64,000 nucleotides of DNA from Simonsiella sp051414845 (GCA_051414845.1 CP183313.1:186001-250000); one strand, 5' to 3'; positions 34,766 to 44,084 are shown, numbered from the stretch's first letter. Notes: a model not told the origin generated them from the letters alone. Translations and numbers: made by a program.

Positions 34766-35607
34766 TATTTATTCAACTCATTGACCAACATCGGCAAGGC
34801 TTTTTCAAATTTCACGCCATACCAATGCGATTGGTCGTCAATGGTTTTGTGCAAACATTCCACCACAAAATCGGCAGCCAAACTGGCGGCTTGTTCAATC
34901 GTTCTGCCTTGCATGAGTGCGCCTGTGAATGCGGCGGCGTAGCAATCGCCTGTGCCATGTGATGCGTAATCCACGCGGTCGTTTAAATACACAAATTTTT
35001 CGCCCGACGCGACATCATAAACCACCAAGCCTAATTTGTTTGGCACATAGGTCAAACCTTTTAAGATAATGGTTTTCGCTCCCAGTTTAGCTAATTTTGC
35101 TAATAAATCATCAATATACGCCTCGTCTTGACCTTCCATGCGGCATTCGCTGTTGGTCATAAACGCGGCTTCGGTGATGTTTGGCAGCATAATGTCAGCT
35201 TGACCACACAAACGCGCCATCGCTTTGACGTGTTTGTCGTCAAAACCGTAATACAATTTGCCGTTGTCCGCCATCGCTGGGTCCACGATTTTCACGCCGT
35301 TTGCGGTCAATAATGTGTTCATCATGTGAATCACATCGTCAATTTGGCGTTTGCTGCCCAAATAGCCCGAATAAATCGCGTCAAACGAGATGCCTTCTTT
35401 TTGCCAATGCTGGTAAATGGCAGGAATGTCGTCTGCCAAATCGCGGAAGGTGTAGCCTGTGAAACCGCCCGTGTGCGTGGACAACACGGCAGAGGGCAAA
35501 ATGGCGGTTTCAATGCCACAAGCCGAAATAATCGGCAGGGCAACGGTTAAAGAACATTGTCCGTAGCAGGAAATGTCTTGAATGGTCATGACTTTTTTGT
35601 CGCTCAT
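34765..35607 (-). CDS. pdxY: pyridoxal/pyridoxamine kinase
   Basis: 280 residues, ribokinase-like fold. It phosphorylates vitamin B6 forms in the salvage route. The start I-Q-D-I-S-C-Y-G-Q-C-S-L and the motif L-S-T-H-T-G-G-F match PdxY/PdxK-type kinases, and the catalytic segment is S-H-G-T-G-D-C-Y-A-A-A-F, with the base Asp in G-T-G-D. Whether the main substrate is pyridoxal or pyridoxamine is not resolvable. Confidence 0.88.
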   Translation of the reverse strand: MSDKKVMTIQDISCYGQCSLTVALPIISACGIETAILPSAVLSTHTGGFTGYTFRDLADDIPAIYQHWQKEGISFDAIYSGYLGSKRQIDDVIHMMNTLLTANGVKIVDPAMADNGKLYYGFDDKHVKAMARLCGQADIMLPNITEAAFMTNSECRMEGQDEAYIDDLLAKLAKLGAKTIILKGLTYVPNKLGLVVYDVASGEKFVYLNDRVDYASHGTGDCYAAAFTGALMQGRTIEQAASLAADFVVECLHKTIDDQSHWYGVKFEKALPMLVNELNK

Positions 35608-35670
35608 GATTTTTCCTAATTTATATTGATTGGTTTTCAGGCAGCCTGAAACTAGCTCTTATGATTGAAT

Positions 35671-36209
35671 TCAAAATGGCTTGCGCGTAACCGTAAACGC
35701 TGCGCCTGAACCTTGTCTGACTGCACCATAATCTTGATGAATATTGATGCTGTAATCGTGGCATGTGTAAATGTATTCGGTGACATCTTCATCGGTAATG
35801 TGCTTTTGCCAGCCTATTTTGGGCAAGTCATAGCGTTGAATCAATTCTGCTTTCAGCTTTTCGGGCGAAGTGTTCAAATCAATCTCGCCTTTGGCTTGGT
35901 CGCCGATGACAAAACGCCAGCCGTCAATTTGCCCACGTTTGTCGTAGCTAATCCAAGTAACAAACGCCACGCGCTTGTCAAAATGCAAGCCTGCCATATC
36001 GGGCGAGAAAAAATAATGGTTTGTGGGGATGTCTGCTTGTTGCAAACTGGGCAAGCGTTGCAGCAATGCGCTTTTGCTTTCGCCAAAAGTTAAGCCTTCT
36101 ACTTTGATTTTTGATTTATCGGCACGACACACTCGCGCGTACTGCTTTTGGGCGTGGCTTGTGCGGTAGCGGCAATCAGTAAACTGGTTAATACGATGAA
36201 TTTTTTCAT
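35671..36209 (-). pseudogene. exported protein of unknown function, frameshifted just after the signal peptide
   Basis: The ATG at 36209 begins a clear signal peptide (MKKFIVLTSLLIAATAQA) with AAGGAAAAAC upstream. This frame stops 33 codons later. The mature protein (about 155 residues, beginning near Q-K-Q-Y-A-R-V-C-R-A-D-K-S-K) continues in another frame to 35671. One base missing near 36153-36155, next to CGCCC, explains the break. The mature part has a segment G-L-T-F-G-E-S-K-S-A-L-L and no family I know. Either a pseudogene or a switched-off gene. Confidence 0.7.
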
Positions 36210-36221
36210 GTTTTTCCTTTC

Positions 36222-36290
36222 AGGTAGCCTTGCATGTTTTATCCAAATGTTTGATTTGGCGATAAAACAGCATGCCGCAAGCCAGTAAAT
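36222..36290. repeat. interspersed hairpin repeat, copy 2 of 3
   Basis: Core 36236-36268: GTTTTATCCAAATG, TTTGATTTGGCGATAAAAC. Preceded by CAGGTAGCCTTGCAT and followed by CAGCATGCCGCAAGCCAGTAAA. Outside the core it matches copy 3 (38801-38872) in reverse complement over about 70 bases. Confidence 0.8.
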
Positions 36291-36295
36291 GCTAA

Positions 36296-36901
36296 TTACT
36301 CGCCTAATTCGCGCCTCAAATGCGCACTTAATTTTTCGCCCACTTCGTCTAAATCAGGTGCAGGCTGCACCAAATCGGCAATTTGCACCATTTCCATGCC
36401 CGCATAACCGCAAGGGTTAATCTGCTGAAACGGCGATAAGTCCATGTTCACATTCAGCGCAAGTCCATGATAAACCGAGCCGTTTTTAATCCGCAAACCC
36501 AATGACGCGATTTTGCGTTCGCCTACATAAACCCCTGGTCTTTTTGGGTCGGCGGCAGCGGCAATGCCGTATTGGGCAAGTGTGGCGATAATCGCGTTTT
36601 CCAATGCGGAAACGATGTGGCGCACGCTTTGTTTGCGGCGTTTGAAGTCAATCATCGTATACACAACCAGTTGCCCCAAGCCGTGATAGGTAATTTGTCC
36701 GCCGCGGTCAATTTGCACCACAGGAATATCGCTGGGAAACAGCAAATGTTCGGGTTTGCCTGCCAAGCCTTGTGTGAACACGGGATAATGTTCCACCAGC
36801 CACAATTCGTCTTCCGTATCGGTGGTGCGGTTGGCGTTAAACGCCTTCATTTGTTCAAAAATGGGCGTGTAATCTTGTCGCCCTAATTGGATGATTTTCA
36901 T
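36296..36901 (-). CDS. lipB: lipoyl(octanoyl) transferase
   Basis: 201 residues from the ATG at 36901 (MKIIQLGRQDY). It moves octanoyl groups from acyl carrier protein to lipoyl domains. Family motifs: D-R-G-G-Q-I-T-Y-H-G-L-G-Q-L, P-G-V-Y-V-G-E-R-K-I-A-S-L-G with the catalytic Lys, and I-N-P-C-G with the catalytic Cys. The frame extends far upstream over ybeD on the same strand, which is not coding. It follows ybeD with a 94-base gap, the usual order. Confidence 0.95.
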   Translation of the reverse strand: MKIIQLGRQDYTPIFEQMKAFNANRTTDTEDELWLVEHYPVFTQGLAGKPEHLLFPSDIPVVQIDRGGQITYHGLGQLVVYTMIDFKRRKQSVRHIVSALENAIIATLAQYGIAAAADPKRPGVYVGERKIASLGLRIKNGSVYHGLALNVNMDLSPFQQINPCGYAGMEMVQIADLVQPAPDLDEVGEKLSAHLRRELGE

Positions 36902-36995
36902 GGGTTTTACCGTTTCAGGTAACCTGAAAATATGCTGCCTGAAAGAATTTATGAAACAAAAACGCGAGGGTGGCTTTGGACTACACGCCCTAGGT

Positions 36996-37292
36996 TTAAA
37001 ATACGACTTTAACCATAGGATGCGACGTAACCGCGCGATAAATATTGTCCAAATGTTCCTGATTTTCCGCGTAAACCGTAACGGTTGCGCCCACAAATTT
37101 GCCGCCCGAACTGGGGCGCAAAGTAACGTGCTCGTGTGATGTGTTGGGCGCGTGTTCACAAATGGCTTTAAGAATTTCGTTCACAAATTCAGGATGTTCC
37201 GCGCCCATGATTTTGAGTTTGAAATCGCAGGGAAATTCAATTAAAGATTCTTTTTGTTCAATGGGTTGTAAGTTAATTTCGGTGTTGGACAT
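36996..37292 (-). CDS. ybeD: DUF493 family protein YbeD
   Basis: 98 residues. The start I-E-F-P-C-D-F-K-L-K-I-M-G and the end V-M-V-type segment (M-V-K-V-V-F) fit the DUF493 family, a small ferredoxin-like fold related to regulatory domains. The gene is almost always next to lipB, as here, and its role is not known. Confidence 0.88.
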   Translation of the reverse strand: MSNTEINLQPIEQKESLIEFPCDFKLKIMGAEHPEFVNEILKAICEHAPNTSHEHVTLRPSSGGKFVGATVTVYAENQEHLDNIYRAVTSHPMVKVVF

Positions 37293-37417
37293 GATGTATT
37301 CCTTAAAAATAAATGGCGCGCATTGTAGCGCAAATTGGGCTTAAAGTGATTGCGCTAAAATGCGCATAGGCGACTGATATGGTGTTGAAAGACAGTTTAT
37401 TCAAGCGTTTAGAACAA

Positions 37418-37426
37418 TGTTATAAT
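37418..37426 (+). promoter_or_regulatory. candidate extended -10 promoter of rbgA
   Basis: TGTTATAAT, an extended -10 element, 54 bases before the ATG at 37480. The -35 region (TTCAAG) is weak, which is usual for extended -10 promoters. Confidence 0.5.
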
Positions 37427-37479
37427 CGCGCGTTTATTTTTCAGGCTGCCTGAAAACCGTTACTTAAGAAAGAAATATC

Positions 37480-38427
37480 ATGGCAATCCAATGGTTCCCT
37501 GGGCATATGAACAAGGCGAAAAAAGCCATCGCCGAACGCCTAAAAAGCGTGGATATGGTGATTGAAATGTTGGACGCGCGCCTGCCTGCGTCTAGTGAAA
37601 ATCCGTTGTTGGCGCAATTATCTAAAGGCAAGCCAAAGCTGAAAATTTTGAATAAACAAGACCTTGCCGACCCTGAACGCACGGCGATTTGGTTGGCGCA
37701 TTATAATTCGCAAGAGCAAACGAATGCGATTGCGCTGGATAGTTCGGAAAAATCCGCCGCGCCGAAAATTACGGCGGCGTGTCGTGCGCTCGTGCCGAAT
37801 CGCAAGGGAATTGAGAAGCCGTTGCGCGTATTGATTTGCGGCATTCCGAATGTGGGCAAATCTACTTTGATTAACGGTATGATTGGCAAGAAATCGGCAA
37901 AAACAGGCAATGAACCAGGGATTACGAAGGCGGAACAGCGTTTGTTTTTGGCAGATGATTTTTGGCTCTACGACACACCCGGTATGCTGTGGCCAAAAAT
38001 CATTGTGGAAGAAAGCGGCTACAATTTGGCGGCTTCGGGCGCGGTTGGGCGCAATGCGTTGGATGAAGAAGAAGTGGCGTTGGCATTGTTGGATTATTTG
38101 CGCCGCCATTATTTATTGATGTTGCAAACGCGTTATGCGGCGGATAAGAATGAATCAAGCCATTGGGACGATGTGGCGTGGCTGGAATGGATTGCGAAAA
38201 AACGCGGCGCGTTGCTCGGCGGCGGACGTGTGAATTATCAGAAAGCGGCGGAAAATGTGCTGACAGATTTTCGCGAGGGCGCGATTGGGCGCATTACGCT
38301 GGAAATGCCACGCCAGTGGGAAGAGTGGCTGAAAGTGGCGCGCAAACGCGAGGCGGAATTGAAGGCGCAACGTGCGGAAAAATTAGCGCAACGTCGTGGG
38401 CAGCAGGTGCAACAGTCGCAGGAATAA
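37480..38427 (+). CDS. rbgA: ribosome biogenesis GTPase YlqF/RbgA
   Basis: 315 residues. It is a circularly permuted GTPase: G4 N-K-Q-D-L (about 56) comes before G1 G-I-P-N-V-G-K-S-T (about 123) and G3 D-T-P-G. The start Q-W-F-P-G-H-M-N-K-A is the YlqF signature. It helps late 50S assembly. C-terminal residues after about 260 are basic and helical. The gene has a DUS in its leader. Confidence 0.94.
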   Translation: MAIQWFPGHMNKAKKAIAERLKSVDMVIEMLDARLPASSENPLLAQLSKGKPKLKILNKQDLADPERTAIWLAHYNSQEQTNAIALDSSEKSAAPKITAACRALVPNRKGIEKPLRVLICGIPNVGKSTLINGMIGKKSAKTGNEPGITKAEQRLFLADDFWLYDTPGMLWPKIIVEESGYNLAASGAVGRNALDEEEVALALLDYLRRHYLLMLQTRYAADKNESSHWDDVAWLEWIAKKRGALLGGGRVNYQKAAENVLTDFREGAIGRITLEMPRQWEEWLKVARKREAELKAQRAEKLAQRRGQQVQQSQE

Positions 38428-38457
38428 GTTTCAGGCTGCCTGAAAAGTGGAGACAGA

Positions 38458-38799
38458 ATGATGAATACCATTCAATCTACTCAAAAATCTGCTTGGCAAA
38501 CGATTTTATACAATCTCGGCATTCTCGCACCGATTGTGTTGCCTAATCTGATTGCGCTGCCTATGCGGTCTTTACTGCAATCAGGCGCATTGTTTGACAC
38601 TTGGGCGCAGGGATTTTTGATAACTGCTATTGCATTGGGCATGTTGATTGCTTTTGTTTCACTGATTCAATTGCAGCCTGAAAAATATCCTCTATGGCGC
38701 AAATGTTTACACGCGATTTTGGCAATGCCGATTTTGGTTTTGTTTACCTTGACTTTTGGCGTATGGACGAGCGCGATTATATTGAATATGGGACATTAG
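38458..38799 (+). CDS. small inner-membrane protein of unknown function
   Basis: 113 residues. Three hydrophobic segments (about 17-37, 47-70 and 86-110), no charged motif and no family I recognise. The start may be 38458 or 38461, after GGAGACAGA. It lies 30 bases after rbgA with an uptake sequence between, and before a hairpin repeat. I cannot suggest a function. Confidence 0.6.
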   Translation: MMNTIQSTQKSAWQTILYNLGILAPIVLPNLIALPMRSLLQSGALFDTWAQGFLITAIALGMLIAFVSLIQLQPEKYPLWRKCLHAILAMPILVLFTLTFGVWTSAIILNMGH

Positions 38800-38800
38800 G

Positions 38801-38872
38801 TTTTACTGCCTTGCGGCATGCTGTTTTATAGTCAAATCAAAGATTTGGATAAAACATGCAAGGCAGCCTGAA
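38801..38872. repeat. interspersed hairpin repeat, copy 3 of 3 (inverted)
   Basis: TTTACTGCCTTGCGGCATGC, then the core GTTTTATAGTCAAATC..GATTTGGATAAAAC (38823-38855), then ATGCAAGGCAGCCTGAAA. This is copy 2 in reverse complement, with a DUS at the end. Confidence 0.8.
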
Positions 38873-38895
38873 ATGTGTTTTAACGGTAAAAATTA

Positions 38896-39915
38896 ATGAG
38901 CAAAAAACGCAAAAAGTCTCAATCCACCGCTTCACCTTTGCAACGCCGTTTGCTGTTGTTTTGGCTGCCGTTTATCGTGATGTTTTTCGGTATGGCATGG
39001 TTTTCGCAATTGCGCTACAACGGCGACAAAGAAGCGCGGGTGGCATTGACGCGGCTGAATGATTGGCGCAGTCAGGCAGGCGTACAGCCGTTGGCGCAAG
39101 AAGATATGCTGCAAGAAGCGGCACGCAATCATGCGCTTTATTTGAGCAAAGACGCGCATGGGCATGATGAGCCTAATCGCAGCAATCCTTATTTTACAGG
39201 CGAAACGGCACAAGAGCGCGCCACCAAAGTCGGTTACAGTGCGCCTGTTGCCGAGAATTTAACCATCAGTAATTGGGCGCGTTCAGGCAGGGCGGGCGTG
39301 GATGGTTTGATGACGGCTTTGTATCATCGTTTGGCATTGCTCAACCCTAATCACGATGAGGCAGGCGCGGCTTGGGTGCGCGGTAAACATCAGGCTTTGG
39401 TAATTGAGCAGGGCAGTCGCGTGGAGCGTGAATTATGCGAACAGCCGCGCCAGCACTCGCAAGCGCGTTATGTTTTGACGACTTTGTGCATGAATCAAAA
39501 AGTAGAAATTCAATTAAATCAGCTGCCTGAACAATATGTGGGCGCGGTAAAATTTCCGATAGGTTCGTATATCGAGCCTGTTTACGATGGCAAGGAAAAA
39601 CCCAATCCGATGCCGCAATACAAAGAAACAGGCAACCCGATTAGCATTGCGTTTTATGGACAACAGCAACCGATTGAGATGGTAGCGTTTGAACTGTTTG
39701 CGCCACAAGGTCAAATCATGCCAACGGAAATTTTAACCGCAAAAAACGACCCCAATGGCGTGTTACTGCCAACTGAATTCGCACTGTTTCCTGTTAAACC
39801 ATTGGATTTCAATACGGAATACCGCGTTCAATTTCGTTATCGCCAAAACGGACAAGAGAAACAAGAGCATTGGACGTTTAGAACGCGAGAAAAGCGTAAT
39901 TGGTTGGAATTTTGA
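38896..39915 (+). CDS. CAP (SCP)-domain protein with N-terminal anchor
   Basis: 339 residues. One membrane segment (about 20-38) after a basic start, then a CAP domain (about 48-165): L-T-R-L-N-D-W-R-S-Q-A-G, A-A-R-N-H-A-L-Y-L, and H-D-E-A-G-A-A-W-V where other CAP proteins have H-x-x-x-M/I. The C-terminal half (about 200-339) looks like a beta-sandwich ending E-H-W-T-F-R-T-R. Thus an extracytoplasmic protein held at the membrane, perhaps binding lipids or peptidoglycan, which is inference from the family. Confidence 0.78.
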   Translation: MSKKRKKSQSTASPLQRRLLLFWLPFIVMFFGMAWFSQLRYNGDKEARVALTRLNDWRSQAGVQPLAQEDMLQEAARNHALYLSKDAHGHDEPNRSNPYFTGETAQERATKVGYSAPVAENLTISNWARSGRAGVDGLMTALYHRLALLNPNHDEAGAAWVRGKHQALVIEQGSRVERELCEQPRQHSQARYVLTTLCMNQKVEIQLNQLPEQYVGAVKFPIGSYIEPVYDGKEKPNPMPQYKETGNPISIAFYGQQQPIEMVAFELFAPQGQIMPTEILTAKNDPNGVLLPTEFALFPVKPLDFNTEYRVQFRYRQNGQEKQEHWTFRTREKRNWLEF

Positions 39916-40008
39916 TGTGAATAGTGTTTCAGGCAGCCTGAAACGCTGTTTTATTCAATTTTCTTGATTATTTTTTCAGGCAGCCTGAAAGTTTGATAAC
40001 AAAAAAAC

Positions 40009-40584
40009 ATGAATCCCGAATCCTTAATTGAAGCCGCCTTATTCCTGCAAACCGAGCCATTAAGCGAAAAAGCCATGCGCGAATTGTGTATGCCGCCTTT
40101 GTCGCAAGACAAGCTGATTGACGTGCTTGCCAGCCTGAAAAACCGTTGGCAAGGGCGCGCTTTGCAATTGGTGCATTCTGCCGAAGGTTGGCGTTTTCAA
40201 ATCGCGCCCGAAGCGTTTGACCGCTTAGGCAGCCTGAACGAAATGCGCACGCCACGTTATTCGCGCGCCGTGATGGAAACGCTGGCCATCATCGCCTATC
40301 AACAGCCTGTTACACGCGGCGATATTGAAGCTATTCGCGGCGTTGCTGTGTCGCAAAACGTGATGCAAACACTGCAAGAGCGCGGCTGGATTGAAGTGAT
40401 TGGACAACGCGACAGCATTGGTCGCCCGTCTTTATGGGCAACAACCGACGCGTTTTTAAGCGATTTGCAACTGGAAAGTTTGGCGCATTTGCCGCCACTG
40501 ACGGAATTGGGCGAATTGGTGCTGCCTGAAATCATGGCGTTGCCAAGCGAAGATGATGAACAAGTGGAGCAGGGTGGAAATTGA
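40009..40584 (+). CDS. scpB: segregation and condensation protein B
   Basis: 191 residues. ScpB is the winged-helix kleisin partner in the SMC-ScpAB complex. Marks: N-terminal I-E-A-A-L-F-L, then S-R-A-V-M-E-T-L-A-I-I-A-Y-Q-Q-P-V-T-R-G-D-I-E-A-I-R-G-V, the best conserved ScpB segment, and G-R-P-S-L-W-A-T-T-D. The end is acidic. No scpA is next to it here. Confidence 0.94.
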   Translation: MNPESLIEAALFLQTEPLSEKAMRELCMPPLSQDKLIDVLASLKNRWQGRALQLVHSAEGWRFQIAPEAFDRLGSLNEMRTPRYSRAVMETLAIIAYQQPVTRGDIEAIRGVAVSQNVMQTLQERGWIEVIGQRDSIGRPSLWATTDAFLSDLQLESLAHLPPLTELGELVLPEIMALPSEDDEQVEQGGN

Positions 40585-40625
40585 TATTTCAGGCAGCCTG
40601 AAAGCTTTGCACCATTTAGAAAAAT

Positions 40626-40656
40626 TGGTCGGGTTCTTTAATCCGACTTTTTGTTG
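40626..40656 (+). terminator. hairpin after scpB
   Basis: GGTCGG, an 8-base loop region, CCGACTTTTTG. A short stem with a T run. Confidence 0.65.
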
Positions 40657-40702
40657 TTAAGCGTCGAATTTAAGAATTTAAGCAAAAAATTAATGAATAT
40701 GA

Positions 40703-40732
40703 AAAAGCCCTTTGATTAATCAAAGGGCTTTT
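40703..40732. terminator. terminator of the tRNA-Ser gene
   Basis: AAAAGCCCTTTGATTAATCAAAGGGCTTTT: a perfect palindrome of 30 bases, 8 bases from the tRNA 3' end on the minus strand. Works in both directions. Confidence 0.88.
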
Positions 40733-40739
40733 AAAATCT

Positions 40740-40830
<91 letters not shown>

Positions 40831-41033
40831 GTCTTGAAGCAGCGAACTATACTGGGTTTTGCGGTTTTTGCCAAGTTTTATTTGCGATTGTTGGTGCTAT
40901 TTTTGTTAATCATTTGTTTTGTATAAAAACTAATTTTCAGGCTGCCTGAAAAAATCTTGTGTCTTTGCCCTTGTTTTTGTTTCAGGCAGCCTTATATTGT
41001 GTGCAACGAAACAATTTCCGAAAGGTAAACTCA

Positions 41034-43613
41034 ATGAGATACGATAAATTAACAGGTAAATTCCAACAGATTTTGCAAACGGCGCAAAGTTTGGCGTTAA
41101 ACGCGGATAATGCGTATTTGGAAACGGCGCATGTGATGAAGGCGTTGCTGGACGACAATAATAGTGGCGCGGCGGCGTTGCTCGTGAATGCGGGCGGCAA
41201 TGTGGCGCAGTTGAAGCGTGATGTTCAGGCTGCCTTAAATGCGTTGCCTAAGGTTTCAGGCGCGGGTGGCGAGTTGAATATTGGCCGCGAGTTGAACAAT
41301 ATTTTTAATTTGACTGACAAGCTGTCGCTCAAAAGCGGCGATGCGTATATTGCTGGCGAGTGGTTTTGGTTGGCTCTGTTGCAGGAAAAGGGCAGCAGCG
41401 CGAAATTATTGAAGGATGTGGGCGTTACCGAACAGCAGTTGGTAGCGGCGATTGAACAAATGCGTGGAGGCGAAACAGTGGATAATCCGAATGCAGAAGA
41501 CCAACGCGAGGCGTTGAAAAAATATACTTTGGACTTAACGGAACGGGCGCGCGAGGGCAAACTTGACCCTGTGATTGGGCGCGATGATGAAATCCGCCGC
41601 GCCATTCAGGTATTGCAACGTCGCACGAAAAACAATCCTGTGTTAATCGGCGAACCTGGTGTCGGTAAAACGGCGATTGTGGAGGGTTTGGCACAACGCA
41701 TTGTAAATGGCGAAGTGCCTGAATCCTTGCGTGGTAAACGTTTGCTGGTGCTGGATTTGGCAGCGTTGATTGCGGGTGCGAAATACCGTGGCGAGTTTGA
41801 AGAACGCTTGAAGGCGGTACTGAATGATTTGGCAAAAGACGATGGCAACACTCTGATTTTTATTGATGAAATTCATACTTTGGTCGGCGCGGGCAAATCG
41901 GATGGCGCGATGGACGCGGGTAATATGCTCAAACCTGCGCTGGCACGTGGCGAATTGCATTGTATTGGTGCGACGACTTTGGACGAATATCGTCAATATA
42001 TTGAAAAAGATGCGGCGTTGGAGCGTCGTTTCCAAAAAGTGATTGTTGATGAACCTAGTGTTGAAGCAACTATTGCCATCTTGCGTGGTTTGCAAGAACG
42101 TTATCAAAATCATCACGGTGTGGAAATTACTGACCCTGCGATTGTAGCTGCGGCGGAATTGTCTAATCGCTACATTACCGACCGTTTCTTACCTGATAAG
42201 GCTATTGATTTAATTGATGAAGCGGCAAGTAGAATCAAAATTGAAAAAGAAACTAAGCCAGAACAGATGGATAAACTTGACCGTCGTCGTATTCAGTTGC
42301 AAATGGAACAAATGCATTTGCAAAAAGAAAAAGATGAGTCAAGTAAAAAGCGTTTAAGTGTAATTGATGAAGAATTGGCAAATATTAATAAAGAATATGC
42401 TGATTTGGAAGAAATTTGGAAGTCTGAAAAAGTTGTTGCAGAAGGCGGTGTTCAAATCAAGCAACAATTAGAAGAAGTCCAACTTAAAATTGAGAAGGCA
42501 AAACGCGAGGGTAATTTAGCATTAGCATCTCAACTGATGTACGAGGATTTGGATAAGTTAGAAAAACAACTTGCACAGTTAGATAATGTTTCAACTAGCG
42601 AAGCCAAAGCCAACAAACTCTTTCGCACCAAAGTCGGCGCAGATGAAGTTGCCGAAATCGTGTCGCGCATTACGGGCATTCCTGTGTCCAAAATGATGGA
42701 AGGCGAACGCGAAAAATTGCTGAAAATGGAAGACGTGTTGCACAAACGTGTGGTCGGACAAGACGAAGCCGTGCGCGCGGTGGCGGATGCGATTCGCCGC
42801 AGCCGTTCGGGTTTGGCTGACCCGAATAAACCGTATGGCAGCTTCCTGTTTCTCGGTCCAACAGGTGTCGGCAAAACCGAATTGTGCAAAACGCTGGCAG
42901 GCTTCTTGTTTGATAGCGAAGAGCATTTAATCCGTATTGATATGTCCGAATACATGGAAAAACACAGCATTGCTCGTTTAATCGGTGCGCCTCCAGGCTA
43001 TGTCGGCTACGAAGAAGGCGGCTATTTAACCGAGCAAGTGCGCCGCAAACCGTATAGCGTGATTTTGTTGGACGAAGTAGAAAAAGCGCATCCAGACGTG
43101 TTCAACATTTTGTTGCAAGTGTTGGACGATGGGCGTTTAACCGATGGACAAGGGCGTACGGTGGACTTCAAAAACACCGTAGTCGTAATGACGTCCAACA
43201 TCGGCAGCCAACACATTCAGGCATTGGGTGCGGACGCGGCTTATGAAGACGTGAAAAACGCCGTGATGGGCGATGTGAAAAACTACTTCCGCCCCGAATT
43301 GATTAACCGTATTGACGAAGTGGTCGTGTTCCACGCGCTCGGTCAGGCACACATTCGCAACATCGCCCAAATCCAATTAGGCAGCCTGAAAAAACGCTTG
43401 GCAGCACAAGATTTGCACATTCAAATCTCCGATGCGGCTTTAGACATTATCGCTCAAGCAGGCTTTGACCCCGTGTACGGCGCACGCCCACTCAAACGCG
43501 CCATTCAAGCCGAAATTGAAAATCCGCTCGCCCGCGCATTGTTGGCTGGACAATATGCCGCAGGCAGCACGATTTTGATTAAGGCAGAAGGCGATAAGCT
43601 GGTGTTTGCTTGA
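41034..43613 (+). CDS. clpB: ATP-dependent chaperone ClpB
   Basis: 859 residues. A hexameric disaggregase that works with DnaK. N-terminal Clp repeat domain (1-145), AAA1 with Walker A G-E-P-G-V-G-K-T (about 205), middle coiled coil (about 400-520), and AAA2 with G-P-T-G-V-G-K-T (about 607) and the C-terminal small domain with G-A-R-P-L-K-R. The ATG at 41034 (MRYDKLTGKF) follows AAAGG; a longer frame covers an uptake sequence. Bases 42200-42600, coding the middle domain, are AT-rich compared with both sides. Confidence 0.97.
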   Translation: MRYDKLTGKFQQILQTAQSLALNADNAYLETAHVMKALLDDNNSGAAALLVNAGGNVAQLKRDVQAALNALPKVSGAGGELNIGRELNNIFNLTDKLSLKSGDAYIAGEWFWLALLQEKGSSAKLLKDVGVTEQQLVAAIEQMRGGETVDNPNAEDQREALKKYTLDLTERAREGKLDPVIGRDDEIRRAIQVLQRRTKNNPVLIGEPGVGKTAIVEGLAQRIVNGEVPESLRGKRLLVLDLAALIAGAKYRGEFEERLKAVLNDLAKDDGNTLIFIDEIHTLVGAGKSDGAMDAGNMLKPALARGELHCIGATTLDEYRQYIEKDAALERRFQKVIVDEPSVEATIAILRGLQERYQNHHGVEITDPAIVAAAELSNRYITDRFLPDKAIDLIDEAASRIKIEKETKPEQMDKLDRRRIQLQMEQMHLQKEKDESSKKRLSVIDEELANINKEYADLEEIWKSEKVVAEGGVQIKQQLEEVQLKIEKAKREGNLALASQLMYEDLDKLEKQLAQLDNVSTSEAKANKLFRTKVGADEVAEIVSRITGIPVSKMMEGEREKLLKMEDVLHKRVVGQDEAVRAVADAIRRSRSGLADPNKPYGSFLFLGPTGVGKTELCKTLAGFLFDSEEHLIRIDMSEYMEKHSIARLIGAPPGYVGYEEGGYLTEQVRRKPYSVILLDEVEKAHPDVFNILLQVLDDGRLTDGQGRTVDFKNTVVVMTSNIGSQHIQALGADAAYEDVKNAVMGDVKNYFRPELINRIDEVVVFHALGQAHIRNIAQIQLGSLKKRLAAQDLHIQISDAALDIIAQAGFDPVYGARPLKRAIQAEIENPLARALLAGQYAAGSTILIKAEGDKLVFA

Positions 43614-43652
43614 TTGAATAAACCAGTTTTCAGGCAGCCTGAAAACGCAAAA

Positions 43653-43744
43653 TTGGAGCGCGGGCGGCTCGCCCGCATATTTCATTTTATTGAATATTTT
43701 ATTTTCAAATAGAAATATTTGGAAGCGAGCCGCTCCCGCTCCAA
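43653..43744. repeat. 92-bp palindromic element left of mqo
   Basis: TTGGAGCGCGGGCGGCTCGC on the left, GCGAGCCGCTCCCGCTCCAA on the right, with an AT-rich middle (TTGAATATTTTATTTTC). It is nearly the reverse complement of the element at 45687-45778 through its whole length. The 43614-44084 gap has this, the terminator at 43775 and uptake sequences but no gene. Confidence 0.82.
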
Positions 43745-43774
43745 GTTTTGCAAAGGTTTCAGCCTGAAAAAAAT

Positions 43775-43810
43775 CAAACCGCTCAACAGAAATAGTTGGG
43801 CGGTTTTTTA
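43775..43810 (+). terminator. terminator between clpB and mqo
   Basis: AAACCGC...GCGGTTTTTT with a further AAC/GTT pair inside; the T run is on the plus strand. Confidence 0.75.
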
Positions 43811-44012
43811 TGATTTCATGGCTTTTCAGGCAGCCTAAAAATTAAAAATACCGCCAATAAAGTTAACCAACCTAAACAAAACGAGTGATATTATGTAATT
43901 TTATGGAGTTGTTATATTGATTTAATTAATTGAATTCAATTGAAATTTATCGTTCAGGCAGCCTGAAAGTAGAAAAAAGCTTCCCTAGCTAACACTTTTT
44001 TACAGTATCAGT

Positions 44013-44018
44013 TATAAT
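44013..44018 (+). promoter_or_regulatory. candidate -10 box of the mqo promoter
   Basis: TATAAT, 67 bases before the mqo ATG. The -35 place (TAACAC) is poor. Confidence 0.4.
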
Positions 44019-44084
44019 GAACAAGACGTTCGCAGATTACAATCTGTTACAGACAAATCCCACATAACGATTAGAGGAAAACGT

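Noticed and set aside
36902..37159. Extended start of lipB overlapping ybeD
   Set aside because: It lies over ybeD on the same strand in another frame and is Arg/Pro-rich without family pattern.
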